From Mycolicibacterium elephantis DSM 44368 (lineage in GTDB: Bacteria > Actinomycetota > Actinomycetes > Mycobacteriales > Mycobacteriaceae): a stretch of DNA of 64,000 nucleotides. Where the stretch lies: assembly GCF_004014805.1 (NCBI RefSeq), contig NZ_ATDN01000011.1, forward strand, positions 1-64,000. The letters run 5' to 3'. Every line of letters starts with the position of its first letter. The first letter of the stretch is position 1. Below the pieces are notes generated by a model. It searched no databases, had not been told where the DNA came from, and was given only the letters and a program-made list of their open reading frames with translations. Positions 20,363 to 28,953 of this stretch are shown here, in pieces. The position numbers and the translations under genes are program-made.

Positions 20363-21109
20363 ATGACGCGGGTGGTGCTGGCCGGGGCGCTGCTGCTCGC
20401 GCTGCTGACCGGCTGCGGTTCGGATACCTCGGCAGACCAGACCGTCGTGGTATACGCCGCGGCTTCGCTGCGGAGCCCGTTCACCGACATCGGCAAACAA
20501 TTCGAAGACGCCAATCCCGGTGCATCCGTGGAGTTTTCGTTCGCCGGCTCCTCGGATCTGGTGACGCAGCTGACGCAGGGCGCCCGGGCCGACGTGTTCG
20601 CCTCGGCCGACGTCACCAACATGGGCAAGGCCGCCGAGGCCGGCCTGCTCGAGAGCGCGCCGGTGAACTTCGCGTCGAACACGCTGACCATCGCCGTCGC
20701 GCCCGGCAACCCGAAGGCCATCGCGTCGCTGCGCGACCTGACCCGGCCCGACATCGCCGTCGTCGTCTGCGCGCCACAGGTGCCCTGCGGTGCCGCCACC
20801 CGGCGCGTCGAACAGGCCGCAGGCGTCGAACTGTCCCCGGTCAGCGAGGAGTCATCGGTCACCGACGTCCTCAACAAGGTGACCAGCGGGCAGGCCGACG
20901 CCGGGTTGGTCTACGTCACCGACGCGATCGACGCGAAGGACAAGGTCACCGCCGTGGCCTTCCCCGAGGCGCGATCCGCCGTCAACACCTATCCGATCGC
21001 CGTGCTCGAACAGTCGGAAAGCCCCGAGCTGGCAACGAGATTCGTCGATGCCGTCACCGGGGAACTCGGGCAGCGGGTGCTCGCCGCCGCAGGTTTCAAG
21101 ACACCCTGA
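20363..21109 (+). CDS. modA: Molybdate ABC transporter substrate-binding lipoprotein ModA (orphan)
   Basis: Extracytoplasmic oxyanion-binding protein. 248 residues; lipoprotein signal MTRVVLAGALLLALLTGC with the lipobox Cys at residue 18. The mature part has VVVYAAASLRSPFTDIG, FSFAGSSDLVTQL and GQADAGLVYVTD, all typical of ModA. It starts six bases after the thiolase-like gene, so the two are co-transcribed. The permease modB and ATPase modC are not next to it, and the next gene is on the other strand; it must work with a transporter encoded elsewhere or bind another ligand. Confidence 0.88.
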   Translation: MTRVVLAGALLLALLTGCGSDTSADQTVVVYAAASLRSPFTDIGKQFEDANPGASVEFSFAGSSDLVTQLTQGARADVFASADVTNMGKAAEAGLLESAPVNFASNTLTIAVAPGNPKAIASLRDLTRPDIAVVVCAPQVPCGAATRRVEQAAGVELSPVSEESSVTDVLNKVTSGQADAGLVYVTDAIDAKDKVTAVAFPEARSAVNTYPIAVLEQSESPELATRFVDAVTGELGQRVLAAAGFKTP

Positions 21110-21958
21110 TCACGGCAGGTCGGCCAGTTTGCCCGCCAGCCGCTCGACGTAGGCGGCGACGTCGTCGGGCGACTTGTCGGGCAGGCCGAACAGCACCTCG
21201 GTCACACCCAGGTCGGCCCAGCGTGCCAGCTTCTCCGGGTCCGGTTTGATTTCCAGCGCGACGATCTGCGGTGCGCCCTGCCGGCCGGCGTCCGCCCAGA
21301 TGTCCTGCAGCAGCTTCACCGGCTCGTCGATGTCGAAGTCCCGTGGCGTGGTGATCCAGCCGTCGGCCGAGCGGGTGATCCACTTGAAGTTCTTCTCGGT
21401 GCCCGCCGCGCCTACGAGCACCGGGATGTGCGGTTGCACCGGCTTGGGCCAGGCCCAACTCGGGCCGAAGCTGACGAACTCGCCGTCGTAGGACGCCTCC
21501 TCCTGGGTCCACAGCGCCCGCATGGCCTCCAGGTACTCGCGCAGCATCGTGCGGCGCCGGCCCGGCGGCACGTTGTGGTCGGCCAACTCGTCGGTGTTCC
21601 AGCCGAAGCCCACGCCCAGGCTGACCCGCCCGCCGGACAGGTGATCGAGCGTGGCGATCGTCTTGGCCAGCGAGATCGGGTCGTGCTCGACGGGCAGTGC
21701 GACCGCCGTCGACAAGCGCACCCGCGTCGTCACCGCGCACGCCGTGGCCAGGCTGACCCATGGATCCAATGTGCGCATGTAGCGGTCGTCGGGCAGCGAC
21801 TCGTCGCCGGTCGTCGGATGGGCGGCCTGCCGCTTGACCGGGATGTGGGTGTGTTCGGGCACGTAGAAGGTGGTGAACCCGTGGTCGTCGGCGAGTTTGG
21901 CCGCGGCTGCCGGGATGATCCCGCGGTCGCTGGTGAAAAGCACGAGCCCGTAATCCAT
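21110..21958 (-). CDS. LLM-class F420-dependent oxidoreductase (Rv0953c ortholog)
   Basis: Luciferase-like (TIM-barrel) oxidoreductase, probably F420-dependent. 282 residues, the same length as I recall for Rv0953c. Conserved blocks are FYVPEHTHIP, LSTAVALPVEHDPISLAKTIATLD, LGVGFGWNTDEL and VLVGAAGTEKN. The ATG at 21958 is nine bases from a perfect KstR-type operator, which predicts derepression by cholesterol-derived acyl-CoA ligands. It is convergent with modA with no gap. Substrate unknown; a link to sterol or lipid catabolism is inferred only from the operator. Confidence 0.88.
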   Translation of the reverse strand: MDYGLVLFTSDRGIIPAAAAKLADDHGFTTFYVPEHTHIPVKRQAAHPTTGDESLPDDRYMRTLDPWVSLATACAVTTRVRLSTAVALPVEHDPISLAKTIATLDHLSGGRVSLGVGFGWNTDELADHNVPPGRRRTMLREYLEAMRALWTQEEASYDGEFVSFGPSWAWPKPVQPHIPVLVGAAGTEKNFKWITRSADGWITTPRDFDIDEPVKLLQDIWADAGRQGAPQIVALEIKPDPEKLARWADLGVTEVLFGLPDKSPDDVAAYVERLAGKLADLP

Positions 21959-21966
21959 GACTGGAT

Positions 21967-21980
21967 TAGAACGTGTTCTA
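21967..21980. promoter_or_regulatory. KstR-type operator
   Basis: TAGAACGTGTTCTA is a perfect 14-base palindrome and matches the KstR consensus TNNAACNNGTTNNA at every fixed position. It is just upstream of the start codon of the LLM oxidoreductase gene at 21958. KstR represses cholesterol-catabolism genes in mycobacteria; I recall Rv0953c being included in that regulon. Confidence 0.8.
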
Positions 21981-22271
21981 GTCGCGGGGGCAACACCCGG
22001 GGTTCGATAGGGCACAACATCGGCCGACATCGGCCGTTCTGAGAACACCTCGCGGAACGCGTTGGGGGCGTGCGCAAACCTCGCGGGGTTTGGCTGCGCG
22101 GCGGCTTTTCGCACTTCGACTGGGAGATCGAGGGCCGCGATGCGCCGGTGCTGCCGTCGACGCGCGAAATCGAAGATTCCGAAGAGAATTCGACCGGGCA
22201 ACCCGCGCCCGCGTCCAACCCGCCCAGGTGCGCTAGCGTGGTCTGCACGCCCGTCCAGCACAGGAGAGGTC
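21981..22271. other. Divergent intergenic region
   Basis: About 290 bases between the KstR-type operator and the Rv0954-type gene. Apart from the ribosome site AGGAGAGGT just before 22272 I see no gene, repeat or RNA. It must hold the promoter for the Rv0954/perM genes; no convincing -10 could be chosen. Confidence 0.5.
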
Positions 22272-23183
22272 ATGACCTACCCGCCCGGTCCGCACGGCAG
22301 CCCCGGATACTCGTCCGCACAGCAGCCGACCAACCAGTTCTCCGCGCCCACACAACAGTTCGGCAAGGTGGGCGAACCCACTTCGTCGTCGCGGGAAGCC
22401 GCCAGCAGGCTCCCCCGCTATCTGACCGCGGCCATCGCCGCGCTCGGCCTTGCGGTGTACCTGTCGAGCTTCGGTCCGCTTTTCACCATCGCCGCATCCG
22501 ACTTCCCCGGCCTGGTGGACGTCAGTGGTGGTTCCTTCGGCCTGGTACTGGCGGTCGCCGCCGCGGTGCTGGCCGGACTGCTCGCCGGCGTCGGCCTGCT
22601 GCCCAGGCAGACCGTCGCAACGTCGCTGGTGACGGTCCTCTCGCTGCTGGCGTTTTTGCTCGTGCTCGCCGAAGTCATCAACAAACCCAGCGTCGCCTCC
22701 ATCGACTGGGGGCTGTACCTGGTCATCGCGTTCACGGTGCTGCAGGCGATCGTGGCCGTGGCGGCGCTGCTGTTCGAGACGGGCATCATCACCCCGCCCG
22801 CCCCGCGCCCGAAGTACGACCAGAACTACGGACAGTACGGCGGTCCCGGCGGCTACTACGGCCAGCAGTACGGCGGTCCGCAGCAGCAGCTGCACCAGCA
22901 GCGGCCGGGCTATCCCACCCCGTACGGCGGTTACCCCAGCGGCCCGTCCACCGGCGGATTCCCCAGCCCGCAGACCGGCTCGCAATCCGGCACGCAACCG
23001 GGCTCTCAGCCCGGCTCGCAGGCGGGTTCGCAGTCCGGCGGGCAGAGCGGCGGTCAAAGCGGGCCCCCGACCCCGCCGACCGGTTTCCCGACGTACGGCC
23101 AACCGCCGTCCAGCTCGACCCCGACGACACAGACCCCGGCACAGCCGTCGTCCTCCTCGCAGTCGGGGCAGACGCCGTCGTAG
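22272..23183 (+). CDS. DUF5336 membrane protein, 34-kDa antigen family (Rv0954 ortholog)
   Basis: Four-helix membrane protein with a disordered C-terminal tail. 303 residues, as in M. tuberculosis Rv0954. Hydrophobic segments lie at about 45-68, 78-105, 112-132 and 139-165. Residues 175-303 are rich in Gln, Gly, Pro, Ser and Tyr, including a tract of (S/T)QxGSQxGS-type repeats. Start ATG 22272 with ribosome site AGGAGAGGT. The next gene, 60 bases on, is the PerM homolog; published work on M. tuberculosis ties Rv0954 and PerM to the cell-division complex. Confidence 0.88.
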   Translation: MTYPPGPHGSPGYSSAQQPTNQFSAPTQQFGKVGEPTSSSREAASRLPRYLTAAIAALGLAVYLSSFGPLFTIAASDFPGLVDVSGGSFGLVLAVAAAVLAGLLAGVGLLPRQTVATSLVTVLSLLAFLLVLAEVINKPSVASIDWGLYLVIAFTVLQAIVAVAALLFETGIITPPAPRPKYDQNYGQYGGPGGYYGQQYGGPQQQLHQQRPGYPTPYGGYPSGPSTGGFPSPQTGSQSGTQPGSQPGSQAGSQSGGQSGGQSGPPTPPTGFPTYGQPPSSSTPTTQTPAQPSSSSQSGQTPS

Positions 23184-23243
23184 TCTGAGCCGCGCGTGCG
23201 TCAACTCCGCGCGCGCTGAGCTTGTGCGAGGAGCGGCCAACCA

Positions 23244-24614
23244 GTGGACAACCGACCGGTGGGCCCGCGCCAAGCACGGGAGCTGCTTCGGGTCGCGTTC
23301 GGGCCGTCGATCGTCGCGCTCCTCATCATCGCTGCGGTCGTACTGATCCAGCTGCTCATCGCCAACAGCGAGATGACCGGCGCCTTCGGGGCCACGGCCA
23401 GCATGTGGCTGGGCGTGCACCTGGTGCCGGTGTCCATCGGCGGCGCCGAACTCGGCGTGCTGCCGCTGCTGCCCACGCTGGCGATGATCTGGGGCACGGC
23501 CCGCACGACGGCGGCGGCGACCTCACCTGCGAGTTCGTGGTTCGTGACGCGCTGGGTGGTCGGCTCCGCGCTGGGCGGGCCGCTGCTGATCGCCGCGATC
23601 TGCCTGGCCGTCGTCCACGACGCCGCCTCGGTGCTCACCGACCTGCAGACCCCTAATGCCCTGCGCGCCTTCGGCGGTGTGCTGGCCGTGCATGCGATCG
23701 GCGCGGCCGTGGGGGTGGGATCCCGCGTTGGTCGACGGCTGCTGAGCGCGTCGCCGCTGCCGGGATGGCTGCCCGACGCGTTCCGCGCCGCCACCGCCGG
23801 GGTGCTCGCGCTGCTCGGCCTCTCCGGTGTGGTGATGGCCGGCTCGCTCATCGTGCACTGGTCGACCATGCACGACCTGTTCGGCATCACCGAGTCGACG
23901 TTCGGACAGCTCAGCCTCACCGCGCTGTCGATCCTGTACATCCCGAACGTGCTCGTGGGCACCGCGGCCGTCGCCGTCGGCTCCAGCGCCCACATCGGGC
24001 TGGCGACGTTCAGCCCGTTCACCGTGTTCGGCGGCGACATCCCGGCGCTGCCGGTGCTGGCCGCCGTGCCGACGCCGCCGCTCGGCCCGGTCTGGGTCGC
24101 GCTGCTGATCGTGGCGGCGGTCTCCGGCGTGGCGATCGGCCAGCAGTGCGCGCGGCGGCCGCTGCCGTTGCTGCCCGCACTGCTCAAGCTCGTCACCGCC
24201 GCGGCGCTCGCGGCGGTGACCATGGCGCTGCTCGGCCGCGCCGGTGGTGGTCGGCTGGGCAACTTCGGCGACGTCGGCGTCGACCAGACCACGTTCGGGC
24301 CCGCCGTGTTCCTGTGGTTCGTCGGGATCGGTGGGCTCACGGTGGCGATGTCGGGCGGCATCGCCCGTCGCCCCAGGCGGCCGAAGCCGGCCCCCGAACC
24401 CGAGCCGGTACCCGAGCCCGACACCGAACCCGACGTCGAGCCCGAGTCCGTCGAGGCGCTCGAGGAGACCGTCGACGACGCGCCATCGGAGGAGAGCGGG
24501 CAAGTGCCCGCCGAGGCCGTCGCGCCCCTGGAGGACCCCGAGGAGCACTTCGTCGTCGACGACGACGGCACACCGGGCACCACCGCAGAGCGGCCCCGCA
24601 ACGGTGACCATTAG
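23244..24614 (+). CDS. perM: Integral membrane protein PerM (Rv0955 ortholog)
   Basis: Polytopic membrane protein required for persistence and division under stress in M. tuberculosis (PerM). 456 residues; about eight to ten hydrophobic segments run from residue 20 to 375, starting with [18 protein letters not shown]. The last 80 residues are a highly acidic, Glu/Pro-rich tail ([17 protein letters not shown]). GTG start at 23244 with a GAGGAGCGG ribosome site. It is 60 bases behind the Rv0954 gene and 10 bases before purN, so it probably shares transcripts with both. Confidence 0.88.
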   Translation: MDNRPVGPRQARELLRVAFGPSIVALLIIAAVVLIQLLIANSEMTGAFGATASMWLGVHLVPVSIGGAELGVLPLLPTLAMIWGTARTTAAATSPASSWFVTRWVVGSALGGPLLIAAICLAVVHDAASVLTDLQTPNALRAFGGVLAVHAIGAAVGVGSRVGRRLLSASPLPGWLPDAFRAATAGVLALLGLSGVVMAGSLIVHWSTMHDLFGITESTFGQLSLTALSILYIPNVLVGTAAVAVGSSAHIGLATFSPFTVFGGDIPALPVLAAVPTPPLGPVWVALLIVAAVSGVAIGQQCARRPLPLLPALLKLVTAAALAAVTMALLGRAGGGRLGNFGDVGVDQTTFGPAVFLWFVGIGGLTVAMSGGIARRPRRPKPAPEPEPVPEPDTEPDVEPESVEALEETVDDAPSEESGQVPAEAVAPLEDPEEHFVVDDDGTPGTTAERPRNGDH

Positions 24615-24624
24615 GCTCCCAGGC

Positions 24625-25254
24625 GTGCAGGAACCGCTTCGTGTGCCGCCCAGCGCACCGGCGCGGGTGGTGGTGCTGGCCTCGGGCACCGGGTCGCTGC
24701 TGGCCTCCCTGCTGGCGGCCGCGGTCGGCGACTATCCGGCCCGGGTGGTCGCGGTCGGCACGGACCGCGAATGTGCCGCCCTGCAGGTCGCCGCGTCGTC
24801 GTCGGTGCCGACCTTCACCGTCGCGCTTGGCGACTACCCCGACCGCGCCGCATGGGACGCCGCGCTCACCGAGGCCACCGCCGCATACGAGCCGGACCTG
24901 GTGGTTTCGGCCGGGTTCATGAGAATCCTTGGCCCGCAGTTTCTTTCCCGATTTCCCGGCCGCGTGCTCAACACCCACCCGGCGCTGCTGCCCGCGTTCC
25001 CTGGCGCTCACGCGGTGCCCGACGCGCTGGCCTACGGCGTCAAGATCACCGGCTGCAGCGTGCATCTGGTCGACGCCGGCACCGACACCGGGCCGGTGCT
25101 TGCCCAGGAGGCGGTGCCGGTCCTCGACGACGACGACGAAGCCACCCTGCACGAGCGGATCAAGGTCGTGGAGCGACGACTGCTCGTTGACGTAGTGGAA
25201 GCGCTCGCGACCCGCGGCGTGACCTGGACCGGACGAAAGGCGACCCTGGGATGA
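24625..25254 (+). CDS. purN: Phosphoribosylglycinamide formyltransferase PurN
   Basis: Transfers formyl from 10-formyl-tetrahydrofolate to GAR in purine synthesis. 209 residues. Characteristic blocks: [25 protein letters not shown], and the active-site region [16 protein letters not shown] with Asn and His; the Asp follows in [13 protein letters not shown]. The GTG at 24625 (VQEPLRVPP) matches the M. tuberculosis start. Its stop overlaps the purH start (ATGA), indicating translational coupling. Confidence 0.95.
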   Translation: MQEPLRVPPSAPARVVVLASGTGSLLASLLAAAVGDYPARVVAVGTDRECAALQVAASSSVPTFTVALGDYPDRAAWDAALTEATAAYEPDLVVSAGFMRILGPQFLSRFPGRVLNTHPALLPAFPGAHAVPDALAYGVKITGCSVHLVDAGTDTGPVLAQEAVPVLDDDDEATLHERIKVVERRLLVDVVEALATRGVTWTGRKATLG

Positions 25255-26819
25255 GCGATAAACGGCCGATTCGCCGCGCGTTGATCAGCGTGTACGACAA
25301 GACCGGCCTGCCCGAACTGGCCCGCGGGCTGCACGAGGCGGGGGTCGCCATCGTCTCGACCGGGTCGACCGCCAAAACCATTGCCGACGCCGGTGTTCCG
25401 GTGACGCCGGTGGAGGACGTGACCGGCTTCCCCGAGGTCCTCGACGGCCGGGTCAAGACCCTGCACCCGCATGTGCACGCCGGACTGCTGGCCGATCAGC
25501 GCAAACCCGAACATGTTTCGGCGCTGGCCGACCTCGGTGTCGAGGCGTTCGAACTCGTCGTGGTGAACCTGTATCCGTTCAGCGAGACCGTCGCCTCCGG
25601 TGCCGGCATCGACGAGTGCGTCGAGCAGATCGACATCGGTGGCCCGTCGATGGTCCGTGCCGCGGCGAAGAATCACCCCAGCGTCGCCGTGGTGGTCGAC
25701 CCGCTGGGCTACGACGGTGTGCTCGCCGCGGTGCGCGCGGGCGGGTTCACCCTCGAGGAGCGAAAGAAGCTGGCGGCCCTCGCATTTCGGCACACCGCCG
25801 AGTACGACGTCGCGGTGGCGTCGTGGATGGGTTCGGTGCTCGCACCCGAGGGCGACTCGGTGACCACCCCGTTGCCGCCGTGGCTCGGCGCGACGTGGCG
25901 ACGCCACGCGGTGCTGCGCTATGGCGAGAACCCGCACCAGCAGGCCGCGCTGTACCGCGACGACTCGGCGTGGCCCGGGCTGGCGCAGGCCGAACAGCTG
26001 CACGGCAAGGAGATGTCCTACAACAACTACACCGACGCCGACGCGGCCTGGCGCGCGGCGTTCGACCACGAGCAGACCTGCGTCGCGATCATCAAGCACG
26101 CCAACCCATGTGGCATCGCGATCTCGGCTGTCTCGGTGGCCGACGCGCACCGCAAGGCCCATGAATGCGATCCGCTCTCGGCGTTCGGCGGGGTGATCGC
26201 GGCCAACACCACGGTCAGCGTCGAGATGGCCGAGACCGTCGCCGACATCTTCACCGAGGTGATCGTCGCGCCCGCCTACGAGCCGGGCGCGGTCGAAGTG
26301 CTTGCGCGGAAGAAGAACATCCGGGTCTTGGTGGCCTCCGAACCGCAGCCGGGCGGCTCGGAGTTCCGTCAGGTCAGCGGCGGCCTGCTGGTGCAGCAGC
26401 GTGATGCGTTCACCGCACCCGGCGACGACGCGATCAACTGGAAACTGGCCGCCGGGTCGCCGGCCGATCCCGCGACGCTGGACGATCTGAAGTTCGCGTG
26501 GCGGGTATGCCGCGCGGTGAAGTCCAACGCGATCGTCGTCGCGGCCGACGGCGCCACGGTCGGGGTGGGCATGGGCCAGGTGAACCGGGTCGACGCCGCC
26601 CGGTTGGCCGTGCAGCGCGCAGGCGATCGGGTGCGCGGCGCGGTCGCGGCCTCCGACGCGTTCTTCCCGTTCCCCGACGGGCTGGAGGTGCTCATCGAGG
26701 GCGGGGTCAAGGCCGTCGTCCATCCCGGCGGATCGGTGCGCGACGACCAGGTCACCGCGGCGGCCGCCAAGGCCGGCATCACGCTGTACCTCACCGGGGC
26801 CCGCCACTTCGCGCACTGA
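25251..26819 (+). CDS. purH: Bifunctional AICAR formyltransferase / IMP cyclohydrolase PurH
   Basis: Catalyses the last two steps of IMP synthesis. 522 residues; the N-terminal cyclohydrolase domain (about 1-200) includes [24 protein letters not shown] and NLYPF; the C-terminal transformylase domain includes [10 protein letters not shown], the catalytic KH in IIKHANPCG, and [10 protein letters not shown]. The start overlaps the purN stop by four bases. Complete and normal in length. Confidence 0.97.
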   Translation: MSDKRPIRRALISVYDKTGLPELARGLHEAGVAIVSTGSTAKTIADAGVPVTPVEDVTGFPEVLDGRVKTLHPHVHAGLLADQRKPEHVSALADLGVEAFELVVVNLYPFSETVASGAGIDECVEQIDIGGPSMVRAAAKNHPSVAVVVDPLGYDGVLAAVRAGGFTLEERKKLAALAFRHTAEYDVAVASWMGSVLAPEGDSVTTPLPPWLGATWRRHAVLRYGENPHQQAALYRDDSAWPGLAQAEQLHGKEMSYNNYTDADAAWRAAFDHEQTCVAIIKHANPCGIAISAVSVADAHRKAHECDPLSAFGGVIAANTTVSVEMAETVADIFTEVIVAPAYEPGAVEVLARKKNIRVLVASEPQPGGSEFRQVSGGLLVQQRDAFTAPGDDAINWKLAAGSPADPATLDDLKFAWRVCRAVKSNAIVVAADGATVGVGMGQVNRVDAARLAVQRAGDRVRGAVAASDAFFPFPDGLEVLIEGGVKAVVHPGGSVRDDQVTAAAAKAGITLYLTGARHFAH

Positions 26820-26968
26820 GGGAACGAGATCGGCGGAATCCCGCACCGACAGCCGGGACGCCATTAAGTTGCTCCCATGGCCACGGCATCGCGGACGGTG
26901 CCGAACTGTCGACGGCGGCCGAACCCGGCGGATCCGACTCGTCACTGTGCGAGGCCGTCGATGTCCCG

Positions 26969-27460
26969 TTGACGACGATCCCGGCGAGGAACGACGACGA
27001 GCCGGTGTTGAAGATCCCGAAGCCGCCCGGTTGGGAGCGGTCGACGATGATGGATTCGCCGTTGATCCGCTTCGCCATGCGGAACGAGGCGCTCACTGCC
27101 GACGCCTTCACCGCGAACGTGATGGTGACGCTCGAGAGCACGTCGGGCACTGAAGATGTCGACCTGATCTTCGCGACCATGCAGGACGCGCTGGAGTCCG
27201 GTCTGGGCGTCACCGACCTGCGGGTCAGCGAGCGCTCACTGTGCGGTCTGCCCGCCAGGACGTTCCGCTACATGATGCCGGTGATGGGAAACATCGACCC
27301 GCACCCCGCGGTTGCGCTGGGCGCGGTGATGCACGCCGAGGGTATGACATTCGTGATCAGCGTGACCGCCCAGGCGATGGACGCCGAGGACCCGACCTAT
27401 TGGCGGGACAGCGCGACGATCCTCGACGGGTTCCAGATGCTGCCGCCGTCGCCGAACTGA
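26969..27460 (+). CDS. LpqN/LpqT-family protein without recognisable lipobox (start uncertain)
   Basis: The blocks VPLTTIPARNDDEP, LKIPKPPGWERS and the later FVISVTAQAMDAEDPTYWRDSATIL are those of the mycobacterial LpqN/LpqT family, mostly lipoproteins. In this copy no signal peptide or lipobox is seen in the frame upstream, and no ATG or GTG precedes the conserved VPLTTIP motif after purH; the listed TTG at 26969 is a guess and the frame is open back through purH. It could be a cytosolic variant, an N-terminally decayed lipoprotein gene, or start at a non-standard codon. It follows purH by about 150 bases. Confidence 0.6.
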   Translation: MTTIPARNDDEPVLKIPKPPGWERSTMMDSPLIRFAMRNEALTADAFTANVMVTLESTSGTEDVDLIFATMQDALESGLGVTDLRVSERSLCGLPARTFRYMMPVMGNIDPHPAVALGAVMHAEGMTFVISVTAQAMDAEDPTYWRDSATILDGFQMLPPSPN

Positions 27461-27558
27461 CCTTCCTCCCCGTGCCGCCGAACGTGGGTTACCCGCACGT
27501 CGTCGGCGCCGGAAGCGTGGCTTAATCACACACTCGACCGCGGCCGCGCGGAGTTGCG

Positions 27559-27573
27559 TAACTTGGAGTGGTG
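27559..27573 (+). promoter_or_regulatory. Promoter -10 with leaderless GTG
   Basis: TAACTT at 27559-27564 fits the mycobacterial -10 pattern TANNNT and is followed six bases later by the GTG at 27571. This spacing is that of leaderless transcripts, and no usable ribosome site precedes the gene. Confidence 0.5.
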
Positions 27574-28953
27574 ACTCAACCACGTGATCTACCCCGTACC
27601 GTCGGCGAACTGAGGGCCTCCGGCCACCGCGAACGGGGCGTGAAGCAGGAAATCCGGGACAACTTGCTGGCCGCCCTCGCCGAGGGCCGCGACCCCTGGC
27701 CGGGCATCCTTGGCTTCGAGGACACCGTGCTCCCGCAGCTGGAACGCGCCCTGATCGCCGGTCACGACGTCGTGCTGCTCGGCGAACGCGGGCAGGGCAA
27801 GACCCGGCTGCTGCGCGCCTTGGCCGGTCTGCTCGACGAGTGGACGCCGGTCATCGAAGGCTCGGAGCTCGGTGAGCACCCGTACAGCCCGATCACCCCC
27901 GAATCGATCCGGCGCACCGCCGACTCGGGTGACGACCTGCCGATCGTGTGGCGTCACCGCAGCGAGCGTTACACCGAGAAGCTGGCCACCCCGGACACCA
28001 GCGTGGCCGATCTGGTCGGCGACATCGACCCGGTCAAGGTGGCCGAGGGCCGCAGCCTCGGCGACCCCGAGACCATCGCCTACGGGCTGATCCCGCGCGC
28101 CCACCGCGGCATCGTCGCCATCAACGAGCTGCCCGACCTCGCCGAGCGCATCCAGGTGGCGATGCTCAACGTGATGGAGGAGCGTGACATCCAGGTCCGC
28201 GGCTACACCCTGCGCCTGCCGCTCGACGTCCTCGTGGTGGCCAGCGCGAACCCCGAGGACTACACCAACCGCGGTCGCATCATCACGCCGCTGAAGGACC
28301 GGTTCGGCGCCGAGATCCGTACCCACTACCCGCTGGAACTCGACGCCGAGGTCGGCGTCATCAAGCAGGAGGCGCAGCTTTCGGCCGAGGTCCCCGAGTA
28401 CCTGCTGGCGGTGTTGGCGCGGTTCGCCCGCTATCTGCGCGAGTCGCGGTCCATCGACCAGCGCTCCGGTGTGTCGGCGCGGTTCGCGATCGCGGCCGCC
28501 GAAACCGTCGCCGCCGCCGCCCGGCACCGCTCGGCGCTGCTCGGCGAGGAGGATCCGGTGGCCCGGGTGGTCGACCTGGCCACGATCATCGACGTGCTGC
28601 GCGGCAAGCTGGAATTCGAGACCGGTGAGGAGGGCCGCGAGCAGGCGGTGCTCGAGCACCTGCTGCGCCGGGCCACCGCGGACACCGCGCAACGCCTACT
28701 GGGCGGCATCGACGTCGGTCCGCTGGTGGTGGCGATCGAGAACGGGTCGGCGATCACCACCGGTGAGCGGGTCTCGGCGCGCGAGGTGCTGGCCGCGGTG
28801 CCCGAGGTGCCCGCGATCGCCGAGATCCAGACGCGCCTCGGTGCGACGACCGACGGGCAGCGCGCGGCCGCCGTCGAGCTGGCGCTCGAGGCGCTGTATC
28901 TGGCCAAGCGCATCGACAAGGAATCCGGAGAAGGCGAAACCGTTTATGGCTAA
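27571..28953 (+). CDS. MoxR-family AAA+ ATPase, magnesium-chelatase-like (Rv0958 ortholog)
   Basis: AAA+ ATPase of about 460 residues likely acting as a chaperone with the VWA protein encoded next. Walker A is LGERGQGKTRLL (around residue 70), Walker B is GIVAINELPDL, and sensor motif VASANPEDYTNRGRIITP follows. The N-terminal residues are VTQPRDLPRTVGELRASG. Two adjacent GTG codons exist (27568, 27571); the second fits a leaderless start. The end overlaps the VWA gene by eight bases, so the pair is translationally coupled. The chelatase name is historical; MoxR-VWA pairs act on protein assembly. Confidence 0.9.
   Translation: MTQPRDLPRTVGELRASGHRERGVKQEIRDNLLAALAEGRDPWPGILGFEDTVLPQLERALIAGHDVVLLGERGQGKTRLLRALAGLLDEWTPVIEGSELGEHPYSPITPESIRRTADSGDDLPIVWRHRSERYTEKLATPDTSVADLVGDIDPVKVAEGRSLGDPETIAYGLIPRAHRGIVAINELPDLAERIQVAMLNVMEERDIQVRGYTLRLPLDVLVVASANPEDYTNRGRIITPLKDRFGAEIRTHYPLELDAEVGVIKQEAQLSAEVPEYLLAVLARFARYLRESRSIDQRSGVSARFAIAAAETVAAAARHRSALLGEEDPVARVVDLATIIDVLRGKLEFETGEEGREQAVLEHLLRRATADTAQRLLGGIDVGPLVVAIENGSAITTGERVSAREVLAAVPEVPAIAEIQTRLGATTDGQRAAAVELALEALYLAKRIDKESGEGETVYG

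Noticed and set aside
22970..23060. Possible short tandem repeat element (GGCTCGCAGTCCGG-like units)
   Set aside because: It is the coding sequence for the Ser/Gln/Gly-rich tail of the Rv0954-type protein and keeps the frame; not a CRISPR or intergenic repeat.
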